Origin: Betaproteobacteria bacterium UBA5216
GTDB taxonomy: Bacteria > Pseudomonadota > Gammaproteobacteria > Burkholderiales > SG8-41
Direction of reading: 5' to 3'
Length of the DNA: 17,945 bases
Assembly: GCA_002412495.1 (NCBI GenBank)
Contig: DHVE01000079.1
Location: 1 to 17,945, forward strand
Shown here: positions 7,975-13,884 of the stretch, one piece after another
Numbering within the stretch: position 1 is the stretch's first letter
Layout: each line of letters begins with the position of its first letter
Notes under the pieces: model-generated
What the model was told of the DNA's origin: nothing
Databases searched by the model: none
The model's input: the letters and a program-made list of their open reading frames with translations, nothing else
Made by a program: the position numbers and the translations under genes

Positions 7975-8030
7975 ATCGCGCCGATTTGAGTTCAGCTTGC
8001 GGGCGCGTAATAAATCCGGCTAAAGAGAAT
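7975..8030 (+). promoter_or_regulatory. SAM-II (SAM-alpha) riboswitch aptamer
   Basis: The element has the layout of the SAM-II class: a six-base stem CGCGCC (7977-7982) with GGCGCG (8002-8007), a loop that begins with the conserved GATTT (7983-7987) and ends with CTTGCG, and a 3' tail with TAATAAAT and the conserved GCTAAA (8019-8024). I recall the crystallised Sargasso Sea metX SAM-II RNA having the same order of TCGCGC, GATTT, TTGC, GCGCG, ATAAAT and GCTAAA with similar spacing. Possible pseudoknot pairs are AGC 7994-7996 with GCT 8019-8021 and TTC 7991-7993 with GAA 8027-8029; this pairing is my own reading. It binds S-adenosylmethionine in known members and represses methionine or SAM genes. 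A Cys/Met PLP enzyme starts 80 bases downstream. Confidence 0.85.
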
Positions 8031-8054
8031 GTAATGGCGTGACAGTTACAACTC

Positions 8055-8095
8055 AAACCCGGTGCAGCGAAAGCGAACCGGGTTTTTGTTTTTTT
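8055..8095 (+). terminator. Rho-independent terminator/attenuator between aptamer and start codon
   Basis: AAACCCGGT (8055-8063) pairs perfectly with ACCGGGTTT (8077-8085). The apex contains GC-GAAA-GC, a GNRA-type tetraloop, and the stem runs into a T-rich tract TTTTTGTTTTTTT (8083-8095). It lies wholly in the 5' leader, just before GAGG (8099-8102) and ATG 8110, so read-through is required for expression. A smaller hairpin (GAG 8025-8027 with CTC 8052-8054, TGTAA 8030-8034 with TTACA 8046-8050) fills the space between the aptamer and this stem. Confidence 0.85.
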
Positions 8096-8109
8096 AAAGA
8101 GGTAACACC

Positions 8110-9342
8110 ATGAGCAACGGCTTCACCACCAGTATTCTGCATTCCGATCTGGAAGCGCCCATCGAGCATTATTCGGTACACAAACCGATGCACGCGGCGG
8201 TGGCTTTTGGCTATCCCGACTCGCGCGAACTGGCGCGGGTATTCAAGGGCGAGGCCGCCGGTTATGCCTATGGGCGTCAGGGCAATCCCACCACCGCCGC
8301 GCTGGAGTCCAAGGTCAGCAAGATGGAAGCCGGTATCGGCACGGTGTGTTTTTCCACTGGCATGGCGGCCATTGCGTCGGTTTTTGTCGCGTTGCTGCGT
8401 GGCGGGGATCACGTGGTGTCGAGCTCCTATTTGTTCGGCAACACCAACAGCCTGTTCGGCACGTTCAATACGCAGGGTTACGAGATCACATTCGTTGATC
8501 CAACCGACGCGCAAAACGTGGCGCGCGCCATCAAGCCCAACACGCGTATGGTGTTTGTTGAAACCATCGCCAACCCGCGCACGCAGGTGGCGGATCTGGC
8601 CGGTATCGGCGCCCTGTGCGCGAAGCACAACCTGATCTACGTGGTTGATAACACCATGACATCGCCGTACCTGTATCGGCCCAAGCGCGACCAGGCGAGC
8701 CTGGTAATTAATTCGTTGACCAAGTACATCGGCGGCCACGGTAATGCGCTGGGCGGATCGGTCACCGACACCGGGCATTATGATTGGACGAAATTTCCAA
8801 ACATTTACGACAACTACAAGAACGTCAAGCCTGTGATGTGGGGCATACAGCAAATCCGCAAAAAGGGCTTGCGTGACATCGGCGCCACGCTCGCGGCGGA
8901 GCCCGCGCACCGGCTTGCGACCGGTGCCGAAACGTTGGCATTGCGCATGGAAAAAGCGTCGGGCAATGCGCTCGCACTGGCGCGGTTTCTGGCGGCGCAT
9001 CCCAAGGTCACACAGGTGTTTTATCCGGGCCTGGAAGACCATCCGCAGCATGCGCTGGCGGCGAAACTATTCAAGCGGTTCGGTGCGCTGATGAGTTTTG
9101 AACTGGCGGGGGGCATCGACTGTTTTGATTTTCTCAACAGGCTGGAACTGGTGATTTCGTCGAGCCATTTGGGTGATAACCGCACGCTGGCAATTCCGAT
9201 CGCGCAAACCATTTATTGGGAGATGGGCGCGGCGCGACGCGCGGAAATGGGCATCGCCGAATCGTTGATCCGTCTGTCGATCGGTATTGAAGACGAAGAA
9301 GATCTGATCGGCGACTTCCGGCAGGCGCTGGATAAATCGTAA
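8110..9342 (+). CDS. Cys/Met-metabolism PLP enzyme (sulfhydrylase or cystathionine gamma-synthase family)
   Basis: The 410-residue product is a fold-type I PLP enzyme of the Cys/Met family. Visible features are YGRQGNPT (54-61, phosphate contacts with the partner subunit), Tyr107 in SSSYLFGNT (cofactor stacking), Asp180 in VVDNTMTSP (pyridine nitrogen), and SLTKY with Lys205 as the PLP lysine. Family members include O-acyl-homoserine sulfhydrylase, cystathionine gamma-synthase and methionine gamma-lyase, and sequence alone does not separate them here. The SAM-II riboswitch upstream argues for a biosynthetic role, homocysteine or cystathionine formation, over methionine breakdown. It is not the usual MetZ, whose N-terminus I remember as clearly different. 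ATG 8110 has GAGG at 8099-8102. Confidence 0.88.
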   Translation: MSNGFTTSILHSDLEAPIEHYSVHKPMHAAVAFGYPDSRELARVFKGEAAGYAYGRQGNPTTAALESKVSKMEAGIGTVCFSTGMAAIASVFVALLRGGDHVVSSSYLFGNTNSLFGTFNTQGYEITFVDPTDAQNVARAIKPNTRMVFVETIANPRTQVADLAGIGALCAKHNLIYVVDNTMTSPYLYRPKRDQASLVINSLTKYIGGHGNALGGSVTDTGHYDWTKFPNIYDNYKNVKPVMWGIQQIRKKGLRDIGATLAAEPAHRLATGAETLALRMEKASGNALALARFLAAHPKVTQVFYPGLEDHPQHALAAKLFKRFGALMSFELAGGIDCFDFLNRLELVISSSHLGDNRTLAIPIAQTIYWEMGAARRAEMGIAESLIRLSIGIEDEEDLIGDFRQALDKS

Positions 9343-9347
9343 CCACG

Positions 9348-9412
9348 GCACCGTACACCACGAATTCGATTTTGCCCGGGGTGGTGTGCTGTGCTTGGTA
9401 GCCCAACCTACC
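9348..9412. terminator. Hairpins in the convergent gap between the Met/Cys gene and lpxH
   Basis: GCACCGTACACCAC (9348-9361) pairs with GTGGTGTGCTGTGC (9381-9394) with 12 Watson-Crick pairs, one G-U pair and one mismatch. A second small hairpin, GGTAG (9397-9401) with CTACC (9408-9412), follows. Both lie between the stop of the plus-strand gene and the stop of minus-strand lpxH. They lack a clear T-tract, so a role as a bidirectional transcript end is inferred from position. Confidence 0.5.
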
Positions 9413-9432
9413 CGTCATGTAGGCAGCGCGAG

Positions 9433-10161
9433 TCAAGCGGGCAACGGTATCGATTCACAGCCGGTTGTGTCGCAACGCAGGTAGCTGCCGCGCAGGTACC
9501 AATCCGCCAGCACCCAGCGCTCGCAGGTGTGCGCATCCACGTCATGCGCATGCCGCGCCGGACGATGCGTATGGCCGTGTATCAGGCGTGGATAGCCATG
9601 TGCGCGCAGCGTGGCATCCACGGCGGCCTGTGCGACATCCATGATCTCGGTGGTTTTTTCCTTCTTAACCTGTTCGCTTTGGGCGCGCATGCCGAGCATT
9701 TGATTGCGTCTGGCTTGCAGGGGCTGCGCCAGAAACTTGCGTTGGTTGTCCGCGTCTCTTGCATAGCGGCGAAATGTCTGGTATTCGACGTCATCGGTGC
9801 ACAAGGTATCGCCGTGCATCAGCAGCGTGCGAGTGCCGTATAACGTAATGACCGTGGGGTCGGAAATCAGCGCGGCACGGCACCGTGCCGCGTAGGCCTC
9901 GCCGATCAGCACATCGCGGTTGCCATGCATGAGATGAACTTGCGTGCCGCCCGCGGCAAGCGCGGCGAGCGCTTGCGCGACCGTATCGTTCAGCGGCTCG
10001 TCGCGATCATCATCGCCGATCCAGTATTCAAACAGATCGCCAAGGATGTAGAGCGATTCCGCCGCCGGCGCGACATCGCTGACAAAGGCAAAGAACTGTT
10101 CATTGATGCGTGGCCGTTCCGCCGCAAGATGCAGGTCGGAAATAAACAGGGTGTGCGCCAT
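9433..10161 (-). CDS. lpxH: UDP-2,3-diacylglucosamine pyrophosphohydrolase
   Basis: LpxH splits UDP-2,3-diacylglucosamine to lipid X and UMP, the fourth step of lipid A synthesis, as a peripheral inner-membrane metallophosphoesterase. The 242-residue protein has all the metal-binding motifs: Asp9 and His11 in SDLHL, Asp42 in GDLFEYWIGDD, GNRD (Asn81), His116 in HGDTLCTDD, and HGHTHRP (195-201). Length is usual for the family. ATG 10161 is the family start, and no good Shine-Dalgarno sequence precedes it. It is the last gene of the minus-strand block behind the two cyclophilins; lpxH next to ppiB and divergent from cysS is also seen in enteric genomes. Confidence 0.96.
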   Translation of the reverse strand: MAHTLFISDLHLAAERPRINEQFFAFVSDVAPAAESLYILGDLFEYWIGDDDRDEPLNDTVAQALAALAAGGTQVHLMHGNRDVLIGEAYAARCRAALISDPTVITLYGTRTLLMHGDTLCTDDVEYQTFRRYARDADNQRKFLAQPLQARRNQMLGMRAQSEQVKKEKTTEIMDVAQAAVDATLRAHGYPRLIHGHTHRPARHAHDVDAHTCERWVLADWYLRGSYLRCDTTGCESIPLPA

Positions 10162-10200
10162 GGGGCGCTTTTTTTATTAAGGGATGAAGGATGAAGGTGG

Positions 10201-10272
10201 AAGGGTGAAAGCCACCAATGGCAAACCGACGGTCCGGTTGTTTTCATCGGATTTCCGTTGGCCTTCACCCTT
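10201..10272. repeat. Inverted repeat in the ppiB-lpxH gap
   Basis: AAGGGTGAA (10201-10209) is matched by TTCACCCTT (10264-10272), and the arms extend inwards with GCCA against TGGC. A purine-rich run with two GGATGAA-like units lies at 10181-10200, just outside it. The loop of about 50 bases contains ACCGACGGTCCGGT. The composition resembles the GTGAGG repeats of the trpB-trpA and dnaJ-dnaK gaps. Confidence 0.6.
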
Positions 10273-10280
10273 TGCAAAAA

Positions 10281-10772
10281 TTACACTACCGTCGCTTTTT
10301 GAATCAGCACGTCCTCAACCGGCACATCGTCGTGAAATCCCTTGCGGCCGGTTTTGACCTTGCCAATTTTATCCACCACGTCCATGCCCGCGGTGACCTT
10401 GCCAAACACGCAATAGCCCCATCCTTGCGGCGTGGGTGCGGTGTGATTCAGAAAATCGTTGTTGCTGGTGTTGATAAAAAACTGCGCGCTGGCCGAATGC
10501 GGGTCGGACGTGCGCGCCATGGCGACCGTGTAGTGATCGTTTCTCAGGCCGTTGGCCGCTTCGTTTTCCACGCTGTCGCGGGTGTCTTTTTGTTTCATGC
10601 CCGGCGCGAAGCCGCCGCCCTGAATCATGAAACCGTCAATCACGCGGTGGAACACCGTGTTGTCGTAATGGCCGTCCTTGACATACTGCTCGAAGTTGGC
10701 GGCCGTTTTGGGGGCTTTTTCGGCGTTCAATTCGATGGTGATGTCGCCGTGATTGGTTTGTAGCTTGATCAT
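10281..10772 (-). CDS. ppiB: Peptidyl-prolyl cis-trans isomerase, cytosolic cyclophilin type
   Basis: Cyclophilins speed cis-trans isomerisation of Xaa-Pro bonds during folding. The 163-residue product has no signal peptide and starts MIKLQTNHGDITIEL, the standard PpiB start. Active-site features are FHRVIDGFMIQGGG (41-54, including Arg43, Phe48 and Gln51), AMARTSDPHSASAQFFIN (84-101) and QGWGYCVFGKV (116-126), where a tryptophan takes a position that is phenylalanine in E. coli PpiB. I use ATG 10772; the open frame runs 58 codons further upstream, but that stretch is Pro/Lys-rich shadow sequence over the ppiA end. The gene lies 46 bases behind the exported cyclophilin and 119 bases before lpxH. 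Confidence 0.95.
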   Translation of the reverse strand: MIKLQTNHGDITIELNAEKAPKTAANFEQYVKDGHYDNTVFHRVIDGFMIQGGGFAPGMKQKDTRDSVENEAANGLRNDHYTVAMARTSDPHSASAQFFINTSNNDFLNHTAPTPQGWGYCVFGKVTAGMDVVDKIGKVKTGRKGFHDDVPVEDVLIQKATVV

Positions 10773-10818
10773 GGGTGTGCTTTCGCTGGTTGGGGTGGGT
10801 GCGAGTCGCGGTTTCGGA

Positions 10819-11412
10819 TTACTTACCCTTGGGGGCGGGTTTGGCTTCGATGAGGGTGGCTTTTTCGATGGTGACGGTTTGCAGCGGCACGTTTTGATGC
10901 GGCCCCTTGACCGTGGTTTCCAGATTTCTGATTTTATTGACCACATCCAGTCCTTTAATCACCCGGCCGAACACGGTATAGCCGACTTCCTGCGGGCCGG
11001 GGCCACGGAAATTGAGCATCTGGTTATCAACCACGTTGATGAAAAATTGCGAGGTGGCGGAGTTTGGGTCAGCCGTGCGCGCCATCGCAATGGTGCCGAC
11101 CTGATTGGTCAGGCCGTTTCCGCCTTCGTGTTTGACCGGATCACGGGTTTTCTTGGCCTGCAAATCGGCCGTGAAACCGCCGCCCTGAATCATGAAATCG
11201 GCGATCACACGGTGAAAAATCGTGCCGTTATAGAAACCGTCTTTGACGTATTGCAGAAAGTTCTTGACGGTTTCGGGCGCGTTTTCCGGTTGCAGTTCCA
11301 ACACGATGACGCCCATGCTGGTGCGCATTTCAACCTGCGGGTTTTGCGCCTGGGCTGTAAAAGAGGCGAATGAAATAAACAGGGTGATGGTGGCAAGCAG
11401 TGTTTTTAACAT
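10819..11412 (-). CDS. ppiA: Peptidyl-prolyl cis-trans isomerase, exported cyclophilin
   Basis: The 197-residue product begins with a signal peptide (MLKTLLATITLFISFASFTAQA, probable cleavage after Ala22 at AQA-QN), so it should act in the periplasm. The cyclophilin domain follows: VIVLELQPENAPETVKNF, FHRVIADFMIQGGGF (66-80, with Arg68 and Gln76), AMARTADPNSATSQFFIN (109-126) and VGYTVFGRV (143-151). It is a clear paralogue of the cytosolic cyclophilin immediately downstream, with a signal peptide and an extra Lys/Pro-rich tail (EAKPAPKGK). ATG 11412 is preceded on the minus strand by TGGA, a weak ribosome binding site. The gene is second in the minus-strand block, 94 bases after the TPR protein gene. 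Confidence 0.93.
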   Translation of the reverse strand: MLKTLLATITLFISFASFTAQAQNPQVEMRTSMGVIVLELQPENAPETVKNFLQYVKDGFYNGTIFHRVIADFMIQGGGFTADLQAKKTRDPVKHEGGNGLTNQVGTIAMARTADPNSATSQFFINVVDNQMLNFRGPGPQEVGYTVFGRVIKGLDVVNKIRNLETTVKGPHQNVPLQTVTIEKATLIEAKPAPKGK

Positions 11413-11506
11413 ATTGATTCCATTGAAAAAATAAAAATGTTAGTCACAGGTGTTCTAGGGGGGGCTTAACGCCTGCAAAGCTAAAACGTTACAGACGCGC
11501 GGGCGT

Positions 11507-12070
11507 TTACGGGCGCGCCGGAAACAGATCGTTCACGGCTTTGAGCTTGGCCGATGCGGTTTTGTTCGCCGCATCTAGTTTGATCGCCCGCTCATAGGAT
11601 ACCGCTGCCAGCCGCGCGTGTATGTCTCCGAGGTTTTCGTGTGCCGCCGCAAAGCTCGGCATGGCGCGTACTGCCCCTTCGAGCAGCACACGCGCTTTGT
11701 CGTAATCTCCCTGACCGGCGTAGATCACCGCCAGATTGTTATAGGGTTCGGGCAGTTCGGGGAAATCCTGCGTCAAGTCAATATAGGTGCGGATGGCTTC
11801 GCCGGTTTTTTTCTGCTGCGTCAGAATCATGCCGCGCAGGAATCGGCCGCGTGCGTCCTTGGGACGCGATTTCAGCCAGGCATCAATGCGTTCCATGGCG
11901 CGATCCAGTTGCCCTTGGCGAAACAGGGCGACGGCATCCTGGTAATCGCTGTTCGCGGCCTTCGCTGGCAATGGGTTCGTTTGCGCCATTACTGCCGGCA
12001 AGTTGACCAGCGTGACCAGCGCCAACAGTGCGGCAACCAATGCAGGCGTCGCAAGGCGGGTAAGGGGCAT
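11507..12070 (-). CDS. Secreted TPR-repeat protein
   Basis: The product is 187 residues from ATG 12070. It starts with a signal peptide (MPLTRLATPALVAALLALVT, cleavage probably after AVMA at residue 29) and then carries TPR-type helix pairs at about 41-70, 75-105, 107-140 and 141-172; PYNNLAVIYAGQGDYDKARVLLEGAV is the clearest one. TPR arrays mediate protein binding, so a periplasmic scaffold or assembly role is plausible, but no partner is evident. An upstream in-frame start at 12172 would add 34 residues and bury the signal peptide, so I reject it. It is the first gene of the TPR-ppiA-ppiB-lpxH block and diverges from cysS. The family is conserved but uncharacterised as far as I know. Confidence 0.85.
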   Translation of the reverse strand: MPLTRLATPALVAALLALVTLVNLPAVMAQTNPLPAKAANSDYQDAVALFRQGQLDRAMERIDAWLKSRPKDARGRFLRGMILTQQKKTGEAIRTYIDLTQDFPELPEPYNNLAVIYAGQGDYDKARVLLEGAVRAMPSFAAAHENLGDIHARLAAVSYERAIKLDAANKTASAKLKAVNDLFPARP

Positions 12071-12303
12071 GTTATACTTTTCGCAGATTATCAGAGACTT
12101 AGGGATGCAAATCCGGATGGAAATCCGAGCTGACAGGGTATTGATGGGTATCGATTTGAGGTGCTGAATCAATAGATTATCCTAACCCGAACCGCCGCTG
12201 AATTCTACCCCAACATCACCCTTTTCTCGTTACAGTCCCTGTTACTTTCCCGGTATAGACCTGACGCCCTGGCCTAGACCGGCACGGTCGCCGAACCCAC
12301 CTC
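12071..12303. promoter_or_regulatory. Divergent promoter region between the TPR gene and cysS
   Basis: These 233 bases separate two divergent starts and must hold both promoters. Towards the TPR gene, a minus-strand GATAAT (plus 12087-12092) is a possible -10 box with no good -35. Towards cysS, TTGAGG (12156-12161), 16 bases and TATCCT (12178-12183) is a weak candidate, and TATAGA (12254-12259) is another -10 candidate. A direct repeat AAATCCG lies at about 12109-12127. No T-box-like leader is seen before cysS. None of these sites is strong. Confidence 0.3.
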
Positions 12304-13731
12304 ATGCTCAAGATTTACAACACCCTCACTCGCAGCAAGCAGGAATTCGTGCCGCTTACGACTGGCAAGGTCAACATGTACGTGTGCGGCATGACGGTGT
12401 ATGACTATTGCCACTTGGGCCACGCGCGCGTGATGGTGGTGTTCGACGTGGTGCGGCGCTGGCTGCGATCGTCGGGTTATGCCGTGACTTATGTGCGCAA
12501 CATCACCGACATCGACGACAAAATCATCAAGCGCGCGCAAGAGAACGGCGAGACCATGGGCACGCTGACCGAACGCTTTATCACGGCCATGGATGAAGAC
12601 GCCGCCGCGCTCGGCGTTGAAAAGCCCGACTTTGAACCGCGCGCCACGCAATACGTGCAGGGCATGCTCGACATGATCGAGGTGCTGCGGCAAAAAGGGC
12701 TGGCGTATCAGGCCAGCGACGGCGACGTGAATTACGCCGTGCGCAAGTTTGAGGGGTACGGGAAATTATCGGGCAAATCGCTCGACGATCTGCGCGCCGG
12801 CGAGCGGGTGCAGGTAGATATGGCGAAAGATGATCCGCTCGACTTCGTGCTGTGGAAGCGCGCCAAGGAAGGCGAGCCGTCATGGGATTCGCCGTGGGGC
12901 AAGGGCCGCCCCGGCTGGCACATTGAATGCTCCGTGATGTCGAGTTCGCTGCTTGGCAAGCACTTCGACATCCACGGCGGCGGGCAGGACTTGCAGTTCC
13001 CGCATCACGAAAACGAAATCGCGCAAAGCGAGGGCGCGCATCAATGCACTTTCGTGAACACCTGGATGCACAACGGCTTTGTGCGAGTGGACAATGAAAA
13101 AATGTCCAAGTCGCTGGGCAATTTTTTCACGGTGCGCGAGATCCTCGCGAAATACGATCCCGAAGTCGTGCGGTTTTTTATTATCCGCGCGCAGTATCGC
13201 AGCCCGCTGAATTATTCCGATCATCATCTCGACGACGCAAAGCAGGGCCTGACGCGGCTGTATACGGCGTTGAAGGATTTCGATGTCGTTGCTGGTGAAA
13301 TTGATTGGAGCAATTCGCACGCGGCCAAGTTTCGCGACGCGATGAATGATGATTTCAACACGCCTGAGGCGGTGGCCGTGTTGTTTGAGTTGGCGAATGA
13401 GATAAACAGGTCGCGTTCTACCGAGGCGGCGAAGTTGCTTAAGTCGCTTGCAAGTGTGCTGGGGTTGCTAACGCAAGATGCAACATATTTCCTACAGGGC
13501 AGAAATGTGGTGAGAGTGGGGCAGGCAGAGGAACGTGATATTGCTATGCCGGTGCGTGCCATTGGCGGTGCGTACACGCCAGACAGGATAGAGCGATTGA
13601 TCGAGGAGCGTAATGAGGCGCGTAAAGACAGGAACTTTGCCCACGCTGACAGCATCCGCAAAGAACTGCTCAACGCTGGTATCGTGCTCGAAGACCATCC
13701 GAACAGTCCCACTACGTGGCGGCGTAGCTAG
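12304..13731 (+). CDS. cysS: Cysteinyl-tRNA synthetase
   Basis: CysS attaches cysteine to tRNA-Cys. The 475-residue class I synthetase has HLGH (37-40, the HIGH motif) and KMSKS (266-270). The cysteine-selecting zinc site is complete: Cys28, Cys209, His234 and Glu238. The end reads GIVLEDHPNSPTTWRRS, the standard CysS C-terminus, so the frame is intact. It is some 15-20 residues longer than the usual 460 or so, the extra lying in the linker between LGLL and the C-terminal anticodon-binding helices (about 395-425). That stretch also uses codons that are rare elsewhere here (AGA, AGG, ATA, CTA). ATG 12304 gives the family N-terminus but has no visible Shine-Dalgarno sequence. Confidence 0.97.
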   Translation: MLKIYNTLTRSKQEFVPLTTGKVNMYVCGMTVYDYCHLGHARVMVVFDVVRRWLRSSGYAVTYVRNITDIDDKIIKRAQENGETMGTLTERFITAMDEDAAALGVEKPDFEPRATQYVQGMLDMIEVLRQKGLAYQASDGDVNYAVRKFEGYGKLSGKSLDDLRAGERVQVDMAKDDPLDFVLWKRAKEGEPSWDSPWGKGRPGWHIECSVMSSSLLGKHFDIHGGGQDLQFPHHENEIAQSEGAHQCTFVNTWMHNGFVRVDNEKMSKSLGNFFTVREILAKYDPEVVRFFIIRAQYRSPLNYSDHHLDDAKQGLTRLYTALKDFDVVAGEIDWSNSHAAKFRDAMNDDFNTPEAVAVLFELANEINRSRSTEAAKLLKSLASVLGLLTQDATYFLQGRNVVRVGQAEERDIAMPVRAIGGAYTPDRIERLIEERNEARKDRNFAHADSIRKELLNAGIVLEDHPNSPTTWRRS

Positions 13732-13754
13732 AGCAAGCTGTCAAACCCAGAACC

Positions 13755-13834
13755 GTCATTCCCGCGCAGGCGGGAATCCATAAGTAGTCGCCAGTGGCGC
13801 GTGTGTTATGGGTTCCCGCCTGCGCGGGAATGAC
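13755..13834. repeat. Face-to-face pair of dRS3-like palindromic repeats
   Basis: A 29-base arm at 13755-13783 (GTCATTCCCGCGCAGGCGGG, then AATCCATAA) is repeated in inverted orientation at 13806-13834 with one mismatch. Each arm holds its own palindrome ATTCCCGCGCAGGCGGGAAT, or a close variant; this fits the ATTCCC-N8-GGGAAT pattern called dRS3 in Neisseria. The 22-base spacer has a further short inverted repeat (CGCCA 13789-13793, TGGCG 13795-13799). The whole would fold into a strong hairpin just behind cysS, and may help end or stabilise its transcript. It is a MITE/BIME-like dispersed element, with no transposase in the window. Confidence 0.85.
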
Positions 13835-13884
13835 AGTGTTGGTGTTCTGGAATTGCCGTTCTGACATACCAAGGCTGACTAGGA

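Noticed and set aside
8055..8095. Reading the hairpin as the terminator of dadA only
   Set aside because: It lies 150 bases after dadA, downstream of an independent promoter and a riboswitch, and directly before the next ribosome binding site, so a leader attenuator is the better explanation, although it would also stop read-through from dadA.
12071..12172. N-terminal extension of the TPR protein
   Set aside because: It would place 34 polar residues ahead of a clear signal peptide; the ATG at 12070 is the better start.
12071..12303. Possible tRNA-sensing (T-box) leader before cysS
   Set aside because: No T-box core motif or specifier-loop architecture is visible, and this class is essentially Gram-positive.
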